Positions 57,201 to 63,607 of a stretch of 64,000 nucleotides of DNA are shown here, one piece after another; the first letter of the stretch is position 1, and the number at the start of each line of letters is the position of its first letter. The stretch comes from Gambelia wislizenii. Its lineage: Eukaryota > Chordata > Lepidosauria > Squamata > Crotaphytidae. The translations under genes and the position numbers were made by a program. The notes below the pieces were generated by a model that was given only the letters and a program-made list of their open reading frames with translations, was not told the origin of the DNA and ran no database searches. The stretch spans positions 59,939,001 through 60,003,000 of the forward strand of contig JAUMIR010000003.1 in assembly GCA_030847615.1 (NCBI GenBank), written 5' to 3'.

Positions 57201-59561
57201 AAAGAATGTGGAAACATATGAGTGCTGCTGTAAATCTGCGATCATGTGCATTGATTTGCATTATATCTTCTTGTCTAGGCAAGCCCATGGTGTCCCTTAT
57301 ATAAAATGGCAAACAGGAAGCTTTACCAGCCATCAGCTATACGGGGAGAAGGAGATCCATTCTGCTGGTGATTAGAACATGGGTGAATGACTTCTCTGTC
57401 AGGCCTCGGGGGGTCAGGCCAGGAGAAGTTACTTAGTTACGTATAGGTAAATAAGTAGCTGATACAGGATTCTAGCCTTTACTAATAAAAATCATTAAAG
57501 CGTAAGCCAAACAACAGTGTAATATTAGGAGTTTAAAACAGAAGCAGATTAAAAAATTCACCAAACATCAAATTGACATCCGAATATGAAGGGCTTCAGA
57601 AGTAAAAATCAGTGCTTTGAACTTAGCTTGGAAATGGACTGGGAGCTACTGAAGCTGGCCAAGCATTGGCATGAGAACCTCTTAACTATATGCCTTTTCC
57701 ATTCTGCTGGGTGATAACCTTTAGTAAAACTGTCAAGACTAGTCCAGCATACACCTTCCTTACTCAATATTATTTTGGTTTAGATTACAGTCTTAGAGAC
57801 AAGAGTGGGGGCATAATGCTCTGAATAAAGACAGCAGACAAACTTTGATGTGGTTTTCATTAAATCCTCTTATGTTCCCATTTAGTGACTTGGAATGCAA
57901 TCCTAAGTGGCAAAGGTATAGCTGCATTGATGCTAGGCCTCCTGAAGTTGTGTTGTATCCAAAATCTGATCTAGCCTATGGGTGTTGGAAGTTAAGAAAT
58001 TAAATTAAGAAATTAAGGACTACCCTAGTCCTGGCCTAACGTTGTGCTCACATTGTGGCTGTGTCCCCAGGCTGAAGGAGTTTCAGATCTGGTGTAATTC
58101 AGTTCCTTTCTTGTCCTATCCCTTCTCTGCCCCCTTTTTGGTTCTTCTTGTAGCCAGCAGAGTTACTAAACCAGTAGATTGCTCTGGTAGCAGATCTTTC
58201 AGATGAGCACAATCCTGATCTTCTACAATCATCACATCTTTAAGTTAGGACTGTTATAAATTTTGTTGGGGAAAAAAAGAAGAAAACATTCCCCTGCTAA
58301 AAAAAATTGTTGGCCAGGATAAGTTGTGCACCTTCTCAGTTGTTTTTATAGAAAGGTAGTGTAGAGATATGAATTTAAAGAAATAAGTAGTGTTCTAAAA
58401 AGTGAAAATAATGGATGTTGTTCTAGGTGAAGGACTCACTGATACTCAAAATCTCATGAAGTTATTCCTGTGAAATGTAAATTCTGTGATTTCAGAATGG
58501 TGGATTCCTGCCACAAACCTACATTGTTGAGGAGGAGATGATAGTGATGGAACCAGTCAATGACACGTACCAGCTTGGCTCTTCCATATATCTTTTGTGC
58601 CATGGTAAAGAGACTTATTGGCTGAAACGCAGGACTGCAAGGAGATGTAAGGAGACTCTTGTTCATTCTTGCTTTTACTGCTGTTTGTACTGCACACTTC
58701 GAGCATGCTGAGAATTTAGAGCAGTGCTTTTTGAGTGTGTGGAGAGTAGTACTAGAGTTGATTGTTATATGTTGGCCAGCGATGACCATTCAGGAAAGAT
58801 ATAACACCATTTTAAAAATGGCTGCTACTCTATACCTCAGTTTGGTTCCAGAATGGAAGGAAATAGCTTGCAATTAGCCAGCACTGATTAATTTGCAAAC
58901 AAATTTTCATCTTTCATTATAAGTAAATAAGGAGCATTATAAGCCTCTGAAAGGAAATGGGGAGCAAAGAAATGGGGAGTTGTAGATATAAAAGCTGTGA
59001 AGTAGCTAAGGCTGGAAGAACAACAAAAATATTCTGCTCTATAAATCAGCATGAATGGAAGAGTCTTCATCAATTATTTTAAAATTAAATCTGAAAACCC
59101 ATTCTGCTTTTTTAATTTGTCACTATATGATTTTTAGACTTATTGATATTTTTCTTGTGAAGATCACATTAATATTGTTTATGTAATAAATGATAAAAAA
59201 TATCTTGAAGACATATTCTAATAAAGATTTATTTTCTTTGCCCACATCTTAGTAGATGGGTTTTGTAGTTTGTGTTTTTTCAAATAATTTTTAACACTAC
59301 TAATAGGAGGGGTTTGCATTGCTTTCTGTATTATGGATTTTCTTCATACTCTTATTTCCACATACCCGACCTTTTGTTGGCTGTATCACACACATTTTCT
59401 TGCATTCTTAAAATGTTCATACTGTTCCTAGCTTAATCTGGCTTTTTTCCACATTCTTTTCCTCCCCAGATATCCATCGACGAGCTGCCAGGAAGTGTCA
59501 TCACATCCACCATTTTGCAAACACTTTTGTGGTTGACACAGCAATTTGCCAGAGATTGTGA
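30151..59561 (+). CDS. ITM2C: ITM2C-like (BRI3-type) integral membrane protein, six exons
   Basis: Six exons join in frame to 274 codons plus a stop (human ITM2C is 267 residues). It is a type II membrane protein of the secretory pathway: cytosolic N-terminus (1-55), a membrane segment (about 56-78), a linker, a BRICHOS domain (about 135-235) with Cys170 and Cys229 as the expected disulfide pair and an N-glycosylation sequon at Asn176, then a dibasic site (Arg248-Arg249) before a 25-residue C-terminal peptide with Cys254 and Cys271. In the ITM2 family, furin-like proteases release this peptide. The start MVKI, the AGLKPEKA segment and GLTAYHD, LDKCYVIELNTT point to ITM2C over ITM2A or ITM2B. 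The sequence is more diverged than expected for ITM2C, so an ITM2C-like paralogue is the alternative. Confidence 0.9.
30308..30475. mobile_element. Fold-back MITE just downstream of exon 1
   Basis: The left arm AATAATCCACTTTGATACTGG and the right arm CCAGTATCAAAGTGGATTAT are inverted, with inner arms CTTCCTGTGGGGTCCTGGGA and TCCCAAGATTCCATAGGAAG. ACTACACATCCCA (30398-30410) and its complement resemble the ZNF143/STAF site core ACTACAnnTCCCA. It lies about 40 bases into intron 1. Confidence 0.8.
30915..31310. mobile_element. hAT-like MITE, copy A
   Basis: It shares TTTTGTTGCCG, CCCCAAGACTTAACTCAA, GACTTTTCTCCTGCTT, GATTGAATGGCAATGTGCA and CTTCAAGCCTTTG with 48106-48451, and ends ACCACAGGTTAAGCACCACTG, a hAT-like terminus. 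The region 31320-32216 to its right holds nothing I recognise. Confidence 0.65.
32217..32846. mobile_element. MITE family with TIR GGGTTGTCTA, full copy
   Basis: The left end GGGTTGTCTACACAAG and the right end GCCATTTAGACAACCC are inverted. The interior has GGATTGCTCTGCAGTAATGG, CCCATTTTATTGCC, AATCCAACATGGTGGC and GAGGAGTATTTTTGCC. No ORF with homology is seen. Copies lie at 7926, 27958, 52688 and 54391. Confidence 0.8.
32868..33862 (+). mobile_element. CR1 LINE 3' half, young
   Basis: An open frame of 300 codons runs from the RT palm to the stop: MTSGVPQGSVLGPALFNIFI, LIKFADDTKLGG (catalytic Asp pair kept), KLNMSQQCDAAAKKAN, VRPHLEYCVQFWAP and FKQRLDGHLSGML. The 3' UTR ends in repeated ATTCTATG units (33835-33862). 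It is 5' truncated inside intron 1 of the ITM2C-like gene. Confidence 0.95.
33963..34145 (+). repeat. tRNA-derived SINE (GCTTGGTGGTAGAGCA head)
   Basis: The head TGGTGGTAGAGCACCTGC and the box B-like GGTTCAAATGC are followed by GGTAGGGCTAGGAAAGA and GCTGCTGCCAGTCAGTGTAA, ending in TAGTTTCCTGTGTTCCTA. The polymerase III layout fits a SINE. Confidence 0.75.
34146..35640. other. Intron 1 sequence without recognised features
   Basis: It shows no conserved exon, only an isolated ACAACTCCCAGAGTCCTCC MITE scrap near 35406. Open frames are short and look random. Confidence 0.5.
35645..35850 (-). repeat. Sauria/Bov-B-like SINE relic
   Basis: CATAGGGTTTTCTTAGGCAAG and CAGAGGTGGTTTTCCCACTT are typical of the tail-proximal part of Sauria-like repeats; the head side is diverged. 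Confidence 0.45.
36003..36125 (+). mobile_element. Bov-B LINE fragment, + strand
   Basis: GAGAATCAACTCATGTTGAAAT, GATACTGGCAGAAAGTTCTG and GCCAAAAAGAGAAATCAATGG match, in reverse, the RT end at about 15090-15170. It is only about 120 bp long. Confidence 0.6.
36126..37955. other. Intron 1 sequence without recognised features
   Basis: A poly-C run (37168-37178) and scattered AT-rich text are present. No gene or full repeat is recognised. Confidence 0.5.
37958..38178 (-). repeat. Sauria-type SINE, minus strand, old
   Basis: CAAGATTTATTCAGAGGAGA, CTTAGGCTGAGAGAGTGTG, CAGTGGGTTTCCAAGGCTGA and GATTCAAACCTTTGTC follow the Sauria order in reverse. Confidence 0.75.
38731..38945 (-). repeat. Sauria-type SINE, minus strand, old
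   Basis: GTCAGCTTCAACTCATGATG, CTTAGGCTGAGAGAGTGTG, ATGGGTTTCCACAGCTGAT and ACACTGGCTCTTT match the Sauria order. The tail contains the TTATTGTTATGTGCC phrase. Confidence 0.75.
38946..40045. other. Intron 1 sequence, one weak repeat only
   Basis: The stretch 38970-39180 has a phrase series like a LINE tail plus a Sauria-like CCAGTGAGTTTCATGGC; it is too decayed to name. Otherwise nothing is seen. Confidence 0.4.
40050..40165. repeat. Fold-back DNA repeat with ACCCATTGAATCAAT arms
   Basis: CTAGAGTAGACCCATTGAATC and GATTCAATGGGTCTATTCTAG are near-perfect inverted arms about 70 bp apart. Related arms occur at 43250-43381. Confidence 0.7.
40316..40366. repeat. Poly-A / (GAA)n microsatellite
   Basis: An A19 run is followed by GAAAAAAAA units and (GAA)n. 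From 40370 to 41340 nothing further is recognised except a short GT-rich run at 41167-41240. Confidence 0.9.
41363..41565. mobile_element. Penelope-like terminal repeat, inverted dimer with 16-bp target duplication
   Basis: The left arm (41363-41451) is the reverse complement of the right arm: CCAGGCTGTGAGG and TCTGACATTTCGCCTGCAT at left, ATGCAGGCGAAACGTCAGA and GGCCTCACAGCC at right. The whole unit is bracketed by CACATCTGTGATTTTT at 41347-41362 and 41566-41581, so it was inserted as one unit. A hammerhead-like motif lies on the minus strand, 41455 down to 41417. Confidence 0.9.
41600..43245. other. Intron 1 sequence without recognised features
   Basis: It is AT-rich with short open frames only. 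No conserved coding or RNA signature is seen. Confidence 0.5.
43250..43381. repeat. Fold-back DNA repeat with TTCATTGATTCA arms
   Basis: GTAAGTTTCATTGATTCAGTG and CATTGAACCAATGAAGCTTAC are imperfect inverted arms; GGTTGGGACTAACAATTG pairs with CTAGTCCCAACTAGG. Confidence 0.6.
43387..43630. mobile_element. Tigger-like MITE with TA duplication
   Basis: It starts CAGTAGGACCCCCATATCC and ends GGATACGGGGGTTCTG, flanked by TA (43385-43386 and 43631-43632). The interior AAATACCATAGAGTTGCCTT and TTTTCTAGGAAGACT match 13543-13796 in reverse. Confidence 0.85.
44335..44475 (+). repeat. Unclassified dispersed repeat
   Basis: CAGTGGCCAACCAGTTGCCT, TGGGAAGCCCACCAGCAGG and CTCTCCAGCAACTGATAC form a repeat phrase; a relative may lie at 31865-31985. 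Between 43640 and 44335, and from 44476 to exon 2, nothing is recognised. Confidence 0.4.
44795..44953 (+). CDS. ITM2C: ITM2C-like exon 2 (codons 40-92), membrane segment
   Basis: The acceptor TTGCTTTCAG ends at 44794; a second possible acceptor three bases on (CAG) would drop one Gln. The exon encodes QELQALPMQNRRSLSHIF, then the hydrophobic run YLTMILMLLLLGLILTSMYM, then YRYFSVAD. The donor is GTATGT at 44954. Arg50-Arg51 on the N side of the membrane segment fit a type II orientation. Confidence 0.9.
45110..45143. repeat. (AAC)n microsatellite
   Basis: About ten AAC units precede a Tigger-like MITE; possibly the tail of a lost SINE. Confidence 0.9.
45147..45367. mobile_element. Tigger-like MITE, TIR CAGGTCAACCCC
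   Basis: It starts CAGGTCAACCCCCCATATCC and ends GGATACAGGGGTCAACCTG, flanked by TA at both edges (45145-45146 and 45368-45369). The interior has two TATCCACAGTTTCAG phrases. Confidence 0.85.
45395..45843 (+). mobile_element. Penelope-like element copy 4, inverted twin
   Basis: The left arm (45395 to about 45614) is minus strand 3' region: TCACAGCATATATAACTCC-type sequence in complement, GGAGTATATGTAAATTTGTG and GATGGGCCATTATCTGC. The right arm (from about 45616) is + strand: CTATACCCAGAAACTAACC, ACACAAATTTACATATACTC, a hammerhead-like motif (45718-45760) and GTGAAAGCCTTCGACTTCAC. The segments 45405-45475 and 45616-45690 are inverted copies. Confidence 0.85.
45718..45760 (+). ncRNA. Hammerhead-ribozyme-like motif
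   Basis: TTCT, CTGAAGA (45722-45728), GCC (45730-45732) facing GGC (45746-45748), GAAAC (45749-45753), GTC (45754-45756), AGAA (45757-45760). The layout is the same as at 29760-29802. The unpaired T at 45729 and the tiny stem III weaken the call. Confidence 0.55.
46331..46562 (-). repeat. Sauria-type SINE, minus strand
   Basis: GTGTGTCTTCAAGTCACCTC, GATTTTCTTGACAACATTTA, TCTGAGGCCGAGAGTGTGTG, CAAAGTCACCCACTGG and GATTCAAACCC follow the family order. A short internal duplication (CATCTCCAACAT) is seen at 46504-46532. Confidence 0.8.
47341..47562 (+). repeat. Sauria-type SINE, + strand, full length
   Basis: The head GGTATAGTGGTATGAGCATT (box A) and GGTTCGAATCC (box B, 47390-47400) are followed by TCAGCCATGGAAACCCACTT, the AAGAAAACCCTGTGATAGG middle and the Bov-B-like tail GGGTTGCCATAAATCAGAAA. 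This is the clearest copy in the window. Confidence 0.85.
47655..48105 (-). mobile_element. LINE 3' fragment (L2/CR1 superfamily), minus strand
   Basis: A TTTATTTATATCATGCC tail and an A-rich TTAAAAACA series are followed by GGAAGGGAATTCCAGAGCC and ACTGAGAGGACCAGTAGAGG, matching the minus-strand RT-end phrase type at 9960-10130. It resumes at about 48460-48530 (ACCAGCACTTTGAATTGTG), so the hAT-like MITE 48106-48451 lies inside it. Confidence 0.6.
48106..48451. mobile_element. hAT-like MITE, copy B
   Basis: It begins CAGTGGAATTTGACC and ends GATTAAGAACCACTG, an inverted CAGTGG terminus. The interior matches 30915-31310. A possible degenerate 8-bp flank (GCCTAAAC and GTGTAGAC) is not convincing. 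An (AAC)n run lies at 48196-48213. Confidence 0.7.
48969..49163 (+). CDS. ITM2C: ITM2C-like exon 3 (codons 93-157)
   Basis: The acceptor is CTTTTCATAG. It encodes IDEDDVPWECQTIYADYY, then LREDVRINLEEHYEWISVPL and DESDPAAIIHDFQR. The donor is GTAAGG at 49164. SDPAxIIHDF is the family signature that leads into BRICHOS. Cys102 sits where the ITM2 family has a linker cysteine. Confidence 0.95.
49164..50075. other. Intron 3 sequence without recognised features
   Basis: A short tandem TTCATTCTGAGATGAATGA lies at about 49958-49998 and C-rich runs lie at 49435-49490. No gene is recognised. Confidence 0.5.
50084..50595. mobile_element. hAT-type non-autonomous element, 512 bp
   Basis: It starts CAGGGGTGGGCAGAGTG and ends CCACAGTTGTCTACCCCTG, a hAT-type inverted terminus. 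The flanks ATATACAG (50076-50083) and ATATGCAG (50596-50603) are an 8-bp duplication with one mismatch. No transposase ORF is present. Confidence 0.85.
50604..52115. other. Intron 3 sequence without recognised features
   Basis: Several short open frames (for example 51086-51331) show no family signature and no splice context matching the gene. Confidence 0.5.
52120..52297 (+). mobile_element. CR1 3' end fragment, old
   Basis: TGACAGTAAGAACTGTTTGAC, AAGTCTTTAAACAGAGGTTGG and the end CCAACTCTATGATTCTATGAT are CR1 3' end features, more diverged than the copies at 33862 and 56935. It lies 70 bp upstream of exon 4. Confidence 0.8.
52367..52477 (+). CDS. ITM2C: ITM2C-like exon 4 (codons 158-194), BRICHOS core
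   Basis: The acceptor is TTTGGTTTCAG. It encodes GLTAYHDLLLDKCYVIELNT and then TNVLPPQDFQELLTNIK. The donor is GTGCAT at 52478, a weak but canonical GT. It carries the first BRICHOS cysteine (170) and the Asn176-Thr-Thr sequon. This is the best conserved exon and the closest to ITM2C. Confidence 0.95.
52688..53273. mobile_element. MITE family with TIR GGGTTGTCTA, copy in intron 4
   Basis: The start GGGCTTATCTACACAAAG and the end CACCATATAGACAACCCCC are the degraded inverted termini. The interior (TTGCTCCACAGTAATAGCAG, CCCATTTTATCGCC, AATCCAACATGGTGGC, GGCCAATCAGGTTTG) matches 32217-32846 in the same direction. Confidence 0.8.
53490..53522. repeat. (AACAC)n microsatellite
   Basis: ACAATACAACACAACACAAC and further units follow GGGCAGAATATAAATAAAGT, a LINE/SINE-tail-like phrase. 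From 53523 to 54284 nothing else is recognised. Confidence 0.85.
54285..54383. mobile_element. Partial Tigger-like MITE
   Basis: GTGGGCCCTTGGTATCCACT, ATCCATGGATGCTCAAGTCC and CATTATATACAATAG match 6054-6150. The right half is absent; the next repeat starts eight bases on. Confidence 0.8.
54391..54658. mobile_element. MITE family with TIR GGGTTGTCTA, partial
   Basis: GGTTGTCTAGGTGATG, ATACTCCTCATAGAATTTG and AGCGGATTGGTCCAATTGTGC follow the order of 27958-28190. It stops where CR1 begins. Confidence 0.6.
54659..56935 (+). mobile_element. CR1 LINE, 5' truncated, nearly intact RT
   Basis: It covers the linker (KPGWMTKVITTELSFKQNMY), the RT start (ELLNVFFASVFSEKEK), LNEFKSPGPDELHPRVLKEL, NNYRPVSLTSIPGKI, then one TGA at 55616-55618, then in the same frame KSQHGFQRNKSCQTNLISFF, YLDFSKAFDKVPHDIL, KFADDTKLGG and the end FKQRLDGHLSGML. 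The 3' UTR ends in ATTCTATGATTCTAT. A LINE tail (54941-55185) is nested in it. Confidence 0.95.
54941..55185 (-). mobile_element. L2/CR1-type LINE tail nested in CR1
   Basis: (AAT)n, then TTTTATTTCTATCCCGCCCC, TGCAACGCAATCGGGGCGG and an A-rich AATTAAAAATA series, like 9640-9830. The CR1 frame resumes on the right side. The TCAGGGAGGACAGCC edge fits the same LINE family. Confidence 0.7.
56940..58490. other. Intron 4 sequence with repeat scraps
   Basis: Scraps only: about 57060-57150 resembles the MITE of 32217 in complement (GGCCACCATCTTGATTTGCAG), CTTATATAAAATGGCAAACAG near 57297 is Tigger-like, and 57550-57700 is an old L2/CR1-type phrase series (CAGTGCTTTGAACTTAGCTTGG). No exon is seen. 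Confidence 0.45.
58496..58646 (+). CDS. ITM2C: ITM2C-like exon 5 (codons 195-244 plus one base)
   Basis: The acceptor is GTGATTTCAG. It encodes NGGFLPQTYIVEEEMIVMEP, then SSIYLLCHGKETYWLKRR and TARR, and ends with the T of codon 245. The donor GTAAGG is at 58647, so this intron is phase 1. Cys229 is the second BRICHOS cysteine. Asn216-Asp-Thr is a further possible glycosylation site. Confidence 0.95.
59470..59561 (+). CDS. ITM2C: ITM2C-like exon 6, released peptide and stop
   Basis: The acceptor CCTCCCCAG ends at 59469. With the carried T it reads YIHRRAARKCHH, then IHHFANTFVVDTAICQRL and TGA (59559-59561). Cys254 and Cys271 are 17 residues apart, the family spacing. IHRR replaces the usual xxKR at the processing site; the Arg-Arg pair is kept. 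Confidence 0.95.
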
Positions 59562-59889
59562 GGGGTATTCTTGAGATACAACTGCCCCCAGCTTTGCTTC
59601 TACACAACCACATTGCTACTCTTTTTCTCTTCTTGAGAGAGACTTGGGCTTATTTTTCTTCTTCTCCTGTTGTTTGTGCATTGTTAACTTCTCAGCTCAC
59701 TTATGATAACTGGATCTTCAGTGTCTTTAAATGGTATTTGCTTTTTATATTCATACTTTGCTGGGCTTAAATTTACTCATTAGCCCCAAAATGTAAATAA
59801 GGGACTTACCTTCTGAAAACTGGTATAGTAATCCCTTCTGGAGGATGATCAACTTAGAGATGTGTAGGAGTAGAAACAAAAGTGCATTT

Positions 59890-60010
59890 CCACTGTGAAG
59901 AACCCTGGGATTTGTAGTTTTATGAGATACCAGCATTCTTTGGCAGAGAAGGCTAAAGACCTTGTAAAACTACATATTCCAGGATTCCATAGGATGGAGC
60001 TACAACATTT
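59890..60010. mobile_element. Fold-back MITE in the 3' UTR region
   Basis: AACCCTGGGATTTGTAGTTTTA and TAAAACTACATATTCCAGGA are inverted, with CCAGCATTCTTTGGCAGAGA between them. It lies about 330 bases after the stop codon, so it may be in the transcript. Confidence 0.75.
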
Positions 60011-60014
60011 AGTG

Positions 60015-61850
60015 GTATCAAACTGTATTATTTTTACAGTGTAGATAACACCCTAAATGAATGAATTTGGCTTTTCTCAGTGGCATCCAATAATCAGGTT
60101 CCATCTCTTTGTATGGGGATTCCCTTCAGTGTTGAAATGTTAGTAGAAATTTAGTGTGAAATTAGTTCTTTAAAGGGGAGAGGACAATGCTGTTAGATGA
60201 ATGATGTCTGATGTCTTTGACCCTAAATATAACTTTATGGATCTGTGAAACTGATTTGTTGTGCCAGGTAGTAGATAGATCCTTCATTGTGTTGGTTCAT
60301 GATTGGGTTGCAACAGATGCAGTCCCATGTTGCAAGATACAGATGTATAGTCTGTTTTCATGCAGTATCAGTCAGAATACCTTAATCCCCAGCTGCACTT
60401 CCAGCACAAGTAATAACTCAAAGTATACTAGTTCTTGCATTCTGATTTCCATAGAAAGACACTCTGCCTGAATTGGTAGATCACAGTAATAAGATATTGT
60501 GCTTGCTTACACGCAGTTTATCTCTGATGTTACACGTGTCTCTGTCCTTAATCTCAGTCAGATGTGTGCTTCCAGCCCATATCGGATAGAGGTCCAGGAA
60601 AAGCATTAGTTCACTGGAAGGGCAAATTAAAGGAAGACACAGCTTATGTTTTAGCTAGCACCCTGGATGGCTCCAAGTGGAGCTCAGCCTGAGGATTCAT
60701 ATGAGTAACAAAAAACTCCAGACTAAATTCTAAATTGGGTTTCAGCTCAACCTGGATGGTTATTCCCACCTTTCAATTAAGGGCTTGGTCCGTTTCAGGA
60801 CCTGTTGTCACTTGTGGTAAGGAGCAGTGTTACTCAAGGTGGTCATCCCTGGACTGGTGCAAGTCCATGAGCCATCAGCTACCAGTCTCTGGAGACTTTT
60901 CAAGAAAGAAAGAGAGAGAGAGAGAGAGAGAGTTGTAGATGATGGGCACAAATATGGCATTGGTTCTTGCTGCACTGAGGAAAAAATGCTGGTCCCCTAC
61001 ATCAGATAACTTAAGAAGCACTTGGGTGGCAGACAAGATGATTTACCTGTGGCTTCCAATCAGGAAGGGTCTTAGACTCTGGGAATGGCAGCATAAACTC
61101 CGCAGGCTGAGGTGGTGATAATAGTACAGGCTCCTGATGCAGATGGCTTCTGGGGAAAGTGGGGTTGTGCCAGATTGGTGATGAGAAATCCCAGTCCATA
61201 GCCTTATCCCCCTAAATCAAGACCATGACCTCCTGGTCATCCCTTTTCCATTTGTTTAATCAGAACACCCCTTTCTGGGTGCTGTAGCCATTACAATGAA
61301 TACAAACTCAACTTTATCATCTCTTTCTAAGTAAAAAGGGTAATCTCTCTTCTTTTTTACTGCTGGATAGACAATGATTAGGACAACTATTTCCCCTCCA
61401 AACCTGCTAGGCTCATTTTTAAAGTTAATTTTAGCATTTCAGGAAATCATTTAGAGTTTCTTTTCAGCTATGGTCAACTAGAGGTGGCTGCAGCTGAAGG
61501 ATACGGATGCAATAGCCAAATGAACTCCACTTATTCCTCCTCTTCCTCAACCCCAGTCTCCCTTTAAAGGTTGGCAAGGTCAGTAGAGCTGAATTGCTGA
61601 TGCAGTCTTATGCAAAATCTGACAAACAGTGACAGTTGGGATTTTGATGCTGCATCATCAGCCTTTTATGTTTGGTATGCCTGCTCATAATAACAAAGGT
61701 TGACAGCAGTTATGCTGTAGAGCATTTTCCATAAAGGAAGAGTAAAGTGCTACTGTCAGAAGTGCTCATTAAAAAAAAAAACAACAAGATTGCTTTCTGC
61801 CACATCCTGGTAGTATGACAAATGGATTACATGTGATCTGAGGTCCCCTA
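60015..61850. other. 3' UTR or 3' flank, unassigned
   Basis: It holds a (GA)n run at 60904-60932 and no recognised gene. Whether it is transcribed depends on the true polyadenylation site. Confidence 0.4.
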
Positions 61851-61853
61851 GAT

Positions 61854-62025
61854 CAGGGCTTCTTAAACTTTTTCCACTCGCAACCCCTTTTTGCCTGAGA
61901 AATGTGTATGTGACCCCAGGTATATAGGTATATAAAATAGGTATACAAATCAAATTTACTGCTGGCAAATTTTTCATGACCCCTACATTCAGTTGGGGGC
62001 ACGACCCACAGTTTAAGAAGCTTTG
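61854..62025. mobile_element. hAT-like MITE (Charlie-type end)
   Basis: It starts CAGGGCTTCTTAAACTTTTTCC and ends ACCCACAGTTTAAGAAGCTTTG, an inverted TTCTTAAAC terminus typical of hAT-Charlie MITEs. No clean 8-bp flank is seen. Confidence 0.75.
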
Positions 62026-62029
62026 CCCC

Positions 62030-63370
62030 CCCCCCCATATATATATCGTTCAGGAGATGTGAGAAGGCACAGAGATGTATGGAAAAGAAACTTGTCAGTC
62101 CCTTCCCACTCATGGCTAGAAAGCTCACATAGACTTTTGTAAATAAACTTGAATAACCTTCAAAAGCAGATTGAATAACTTCTCTTTACATTGGAATGGT
62201 AAGCTCTTTAAGGCATATTATTAGGCAAACAGTGCACATCTCCAATTATGGGATGTGATGTCATTATTGGAGATTATTGTTTGGTATCAGAGCACTCACA
62301 CCTTTTGATGTTCAGCCACATTCTTCCCGCCAAGGACAGAAATAAAATAAGTGGCTTTATTTAAGCCACACACTAAAACAGTGGAGACACAAATTGTACA
62401 ATGGGATGTGCCTTTGTAATACAGCTTGATCATTTGAAGCCTTGAGGGTTCAGACCCTAAGGAAAGATTGGTTCAGATTTTAAGGGAGTGAAATAAGATG
62501 TGAGTTGCTTATATGGAGCTGAGAGTTAAGAATAAGTGAATGTTGAAGAAAGGATTGCTTGGGGAGAAACTGATGGAAAAGTTGGCCCCTATGAATAGAC
62601 TGAGTATAGGGGTGTGTGAGGGAAATAATTCTTCATTAATGTTCTTCTCAAAGGAAGCAAGAAGTATATTTAGTAATTTTTTTCTACTGCAAGAAAGTTT
62701 TTGAAAACTGCGCAATTTTCAGAATATTCGCTATTCAGGATTTGCTCTGCACAAAATTCATACATGGTTGTTTTATACTGAAGATGGAAGGTAGTATTTT
62801 CTGTACAGATTTGTTTTTAAAAACATCATCATCTTCTTTATTATTATTATTATTATTGATAATAATTTTCACACAGAAAATGCTGCTTTCTGTGCAAAAC
62901 AACCACATGTAAATTTTGTGCAGAATAAGTTTCAAACTGGGAAGATTCTCAGCAGTTCCGGATTCTTCTTGACTGTGTTTCTTGATGCTTGAGAAACATG
63001 TTTTTCTACCATTTTTCAAATATTTTTAATATGCTTTTTATCTTTTGTGTGTTTGTGTGTTTCTAACTCAGCTGTTTCCATTTTACAGACAACACTCCTT
63101 GGTTGTCAGCTGTATCAATTGCACATATGTGCCTTCATTTTTTATTGAAGTGGATTCTGTGTGGCCCCATATTAAGCCGTCATATAACACAGGGCTCATT
63201 ATGTATAACTATCCTTTATGCTATTTTAACGTTAAGATGAGGTTGCAAAGCATTTTTCACTCCTATTGGTGTGTATGCACTCTGCTTGGTTAGGACTAAC
63301 ATTCGAATTCCTATAAATTTTTGTGTGCTTTCACCTAAAGAGCTCAGAAAGTGTAAGTTTATAAAGGGAA
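62030..63370. other. 3' flank, unassigned
   Basis: A (TTA)n run lies at 62838-62860. Only short open frames are present, with no recognised family. Confidence 0.45.
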
Positions 63371-63387
63371 AGGGGCCTTTTCAGGTT

Positions 63388-63607
63388 TGAAGCCGAAGGC
63401 TTTCACGGCTGGCATCCGTAGATTTTCCTTGGTTTTTTTCTAGGCTGTGAGGCCGTGTTCTGGAAGAGTTTATTTCTGATGATTCGCCTGCATCTGTGGC
63501 TGGCATCTTCAGATTCTCTGAAGATGCCAGCCACAGATACAGGCGAAACGTCAGAAATAAACTTTTCCAGAACACGGCTTCACAGCCCAGAAAAAAACCA
63601 ACGAAAA
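63388..63607. mobile_element. Penelope-like terminal repeat, inverted dimer
   Basis: The left arm (63388-63507) reads GGCTTTCACGGCTGGCATCC and GAGGCCGTGTTCTGGAAGAG on the + strand, the complement of the element end. The right arm (63513-63607) reads forward, AGATGCCAGCCACAGATAC to CACGGCTTCACAGCC. The centre is TCTTCAG-ATTCT-CTGAAGA. The flanks CCTTTTCAGGTT (63376-63387) and CCTTCTCAGGTT (63608-63619) are a 12-bp duplication with one mismatch. Confidence 0.85.
63514..63556 (+). ncRNA. Hammerhead-ribozyme-like motif
   Basis: TTCT, CTGAAGA (63518-63524), GCC facing GGC (63542-63544), GAAAC (63545-63549), GTC (63550-63552) and AGAA (63553-63556). The minus-strand arm to its left carries a mutated version (GAAT in place of GAAA). 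Confidence 0.5.

Noticed and set aside
30151..59561. Assignment as ITM2A or ITM2B
   Set aside because: The exon 4 segment LDKCYVIELNTT and the AGLKPEKA N-terminus fit ITM2C better; SDPAAIIHDF is shared with ITM2A but is not decisive.
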